A stretch of 64,000 nucleotides of DNA from Chryseobacterium sp. JUb7 (lineage in GTDB: Bacteria; Bacteroidota; Bacteroidia; Flavobacteriales; Weeksellaceae), in the NCBI RefSeq assembly GCF_024806495.1, contig NZ_JANUFF010000002.1, positions 620,001 to 684,000 of the forward strand. The letters run 5' to 3'. The notes under the pieces were generated by a model. The model did not search any database. It was not told the origin of the DNA and saw nothing but the letters and a program-made list of their open reading frames with translations. The translations under genes were made by a program, and so were the position numbers. This document shows, in pieces, positions 62,574 through 64,000 of this stretch. The first letter of the stretch is position 1. The number at the start of each line of letters is the position of its first letter.

Positions 62574-63122
62574 TTATCCCCTCAAAATTTCTCTTAAAAT
62601 TCTGGCGGCATTGTAAGCATCATCTGCTCCACTGTGATGATTTCCTTCAAAATCCATATTCAGGAACTTTAAGGCCCTTTTCAAACCCATCATTTTAAAA
62701 AGTCCGTTATAATTTTTGAACTGATGCATCACATTTATATAATTTTCAGAAAAAGGATTTTCGATTCCGAGATAATCACATTGTTCCATAATCTGCTCTT
62801 TATCAAAATTTCCGAAACCTGCCCAGGTAAGTGGTGTTGAATGATACTCATCTTTAATTTTCTCACAGGCTTCTTCAAAATAGATTCCTTTTTCTTCAAT
62901 TAACTGTGGCGTAATTCCGGTCAGCTCTGTACAAAATTTACTTATTTTGGACCTTTCAGGAAGTACATAAATGCTTTGTTTTTTGGAAATTGCTTTTGTT
63001 GTTTTGTTTAATTCGCAAATTCCTATCTCTATAATATCGACTTTCTGACCAGCTGGGATTCTGTCGTTTTCCCAACATGTGGCTTCCAGATCGACGATTA
63101 ATATTTCATTGGTTGTTTTCAT
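62574..63122 (-). CDS. DEDDh 3'-5' exonuclease, tandem paralogue
   Basis: About 182 residues from ATG 63122 (MKTTNEILIVDLEATCWEND...). ExoI DLEATCW, ExoII WAGFGNFDKEQI and ExoIII HHSGADDAYNAARIL are intact. It is the second of two tandem DEDDh exonucleases. Being near the TROVE/SPFH locus, an RNA-trimming link is conceivable but not shown; a dispersed leader repeat and 2.9 kb separate them. Confidence 0.88.
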   Translation of the reverse strand: MKTTNEILIVDLEATCWENDRIPAGQKVDIIEIGICELNKTTKAISKKQSIYVLPERSKISKFCTELTGITPQLIEEKGIYFEEACEKIKDEYHSTPLTWAGFGNFDKEQIMEQCDYLGIENPFSENYINVMHQFKNYNGLFKMMGLKRALKFLNMDFEGNHHSGADDAYNAARILREILRG

Positions 63123-63130
63123 AATTTTTG

Positions 63131-63213
63131 GTTTAATGGATGGAAGCACGAAGTTGGAGGCGGGAAGTAAATCACGCTCTGCAAAAACTTCCGGCATCTC
63201 GCATCAAGTTTCC
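63131..63213. repeat. Leader repeat of the second exonuclease gene
   Basis: GGAAGCACGAAGTTGGAGGC ... CGCTCTGCAAAAACTTCC, matching 62489-62570. Confidence 0.55.
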
Positions 63214-63219
63214 ATCTTA

Positions 63220-63783
63220 TTAATTTCTAGGCGCAAACGGTGGCGTCCATTTTTTCTTCTTCATTAATTCCCTGACTTCTTCATAAGAAATCGGATAAAA
63301 ATTATGACAGTCTACTCCGACATCAATACTTAAAGCCATTTCATCATCAGATAAAGTTCCGTGTGAATGACCGTAGAGTTGCCAAACTCCATGATGTGAG
63401 GCATTCCAGGTACGCATTGCGTAGTGAAAAAGAACAATTTTCTGTTTGCCATGAGTGGCTTCTTCATCTTCAACGGAAAGCTCGTGATAATCCTTAATCC
63501 ATTCAAATCTATCTGAGACACGAAGTGCAGAATATTCATGATTGCCTTTTATTAAATGAATTTTACCATTCAATCTATCTAAAATATCTCTTGTAATATC
63601 CGGCTTTCCTAAACTCACATCACCTAAATGGTAGACAACATCATTTTCGCTGATTTTTTCATTCCATCTGTTAATAAGTTCTTCATTCATATGTTCCAAA
63701 GACTCAAAAGGCCTTTCGGAGAATTTTATAATATTTTCGTGACCAAAATGATGGTCTGCTGTAAAAAATATATTGGATTTCAT
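63220..63783 (-). CDS. Calcineurin-like metallophosphoesterase
   Basis: A 187-residue cytoplasmic phosphoesterase with all metal motifs: FFTADHHFGH (DxH), YHLGDVSLG (GDxx), LIKGNHE (GNHE), FHYAMRTW and YGHSHG. Proteins of this type often act on phosphodiesters or nucleotides; the substrate is unknown. Located right after the exonuclease pair, same strand. Confidence 0.92.
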   Translation of the reverse strand: MKSNIFFTADHHFGHENIIKFSERPFESLEHMNEELINRWNEKISENDVVYHLGDVSLGKPDITRDILDRLNGKIHLIKGNHEYSALRVSDRFEWIKDYHELSVEDEEATHGKQKIVLFHYAMRTWNASHHGVWQLYGHSHGTLSDDEMALSIDVGVDCHNFYPISYEEVRELMKKKKWTPPFAPRN

Positions 63784-63808
63784 TTTTTTTAATTTTTAAT
63801 TGTTTGTT

Positions 63809-64000
63809 TTAAGGTTTAATCACCATCCACAGATCTTTTAAATCTGGAATGTGAGTCGTAATCAGTGATGAATTCTGTCCTGAATTCTCTTCTATTTTCC
63901 GGGAACCCCACTCACCGCGTTGTCTGTAAGGAATTACTTCTGCCCAAACTGCTTTTGAAGGATCTATAGCCAACAAAGCTGCCACGGTATCATGAAGTGC
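63809..64000 (-). CDS. C-terminal part of a probable nucleoside hydrolase (cut by window edge)
   Basis: An open frame on the minus strand runs from the window edge to TAA at 63809-63811 (63 residues). ALHDTVAALLAIDPSKAVWA resembles the HD-containing C-terminal segment of inosine-uridine-type nucleoside hydrolases, followed by GEWGSRKIEENSGQNSSLIT. The N-terminal DxDxxxDD motif is outside the window, so this is a cautious call. Confidence 0.5.
   Translation of the reverse strand, partial: ALHDTVAALLAIDPSKAVWAEVIPYRQRGEWGSRKIEENSGQNSSLITTHIPDLKDLWMVIKP

Overview
The window looks like a chromosomal segment of a flavobacterium close to Chryseobacterium (Weeksellaceae). The DNA is AT-rich, promoters fit the Bacteroidota pattern (TTTG, about 19 bp, TAnnTTTG), and there are a type IX secretion component with a C-terminal sorting domain, malate:quinone oxidoreductase, RecG/RecO/DapA of Bacteroidota type, and several divergent dispersed repeats that I associate with Flavobacteriia. 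No phage, IS element or plasmid backbone is visible. The first and last genes are cut by the window edges.

Layout. 1-5.7 kb: three tandem proton-coupled oligopeptide (POT) transporters and a thioredoxin-fold protein. 5.9-19 kb: recG, a pseudo-receiver/AraC pair, dapA, a 5'-nucleotidase split over two genes, porZ-recO and a GH63-like glycosidase. 19.2-32.8 kb: SDR, GNAT, GMC oxidoreductase, mqo, gpsA, an M23 peptidase, an Rrf2 regulator with two matching operators, FKBP and a catalase-like protein. 32.9-39 kb: a tellurite/chemical-stress (ter) operon with HAD, PRTase, two TerD, TelA, a coiled-coil partner and TerC. 39.3-41.7 kb: an EF-G paralogue behind a 28-codon leader ORF and a terminator whose 3' arm can also pair with the end of the leader ORF, which is the layout of a translation-dependent attenuator. 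42-43.6 kb: SulP transporter. 44.2-51.8 kb: two HTH proteins and three paralogous membrane proteins (signal peptide, TPR, TM, coiled coil, LuxR-like HTH), separated by gene-poor DNA full of repeated terminator/promoter blocks and tiny ORFs starting at AACACAAATGATGAAA.

The most striking part is 51.8-59.5 kb. A Ro60-like TROVE-vWA protein and an SPFH/Band-7 protein are surrounded by tRNA-like, non-tRNA RNA genes, all on the minus strand. Ten tandem Y-RNA-like units (51875-53564) share a terminal stem (RAG-TGYC-GTA ... TAC-CTT, with a covarying helix inside). Several enclose a circularly permuted tRNA-like fold (T arm, acceptor stem closed by a loop, D arm, sometimes an anticodon-like arm). One unit instead carries a near-exact copy of the universally conserved 23S rRNA segment that contains the I-CeuI site. 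Two further permuted tRNA-like modules, one with a tRNA-Glu-type anticodon loop, lie in the leader of the SPFH gene, and a linear 190-nt tRNA-like RNA lies just behind it. Four transcription units (two for the RNA array, one for TROVE, one for the SPFH unit) share one promoter type: a 19-bp palindrome, consensus TACGCAWTSWTTTTRCGYA, always exactly 9 bp from a TAnnTTTG-like -7 element. TROVE and SPFH modules with Y RNAs and a tRNA-like RNA are known from RNA-repair comparative genomics. The long array, the 23S mimic and the shared operator are what I consider new or worth checking. No RtcB ligase is present in the window.

59.5-64 kb: a WG-repeat protein and a partner, two tandem DEDDh exonucleases, a metallophosphoesterase and the end of a probable nucleoside hydrolase. 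All motif matches were read by eye; homology statements come from memory of the families, not from searches.
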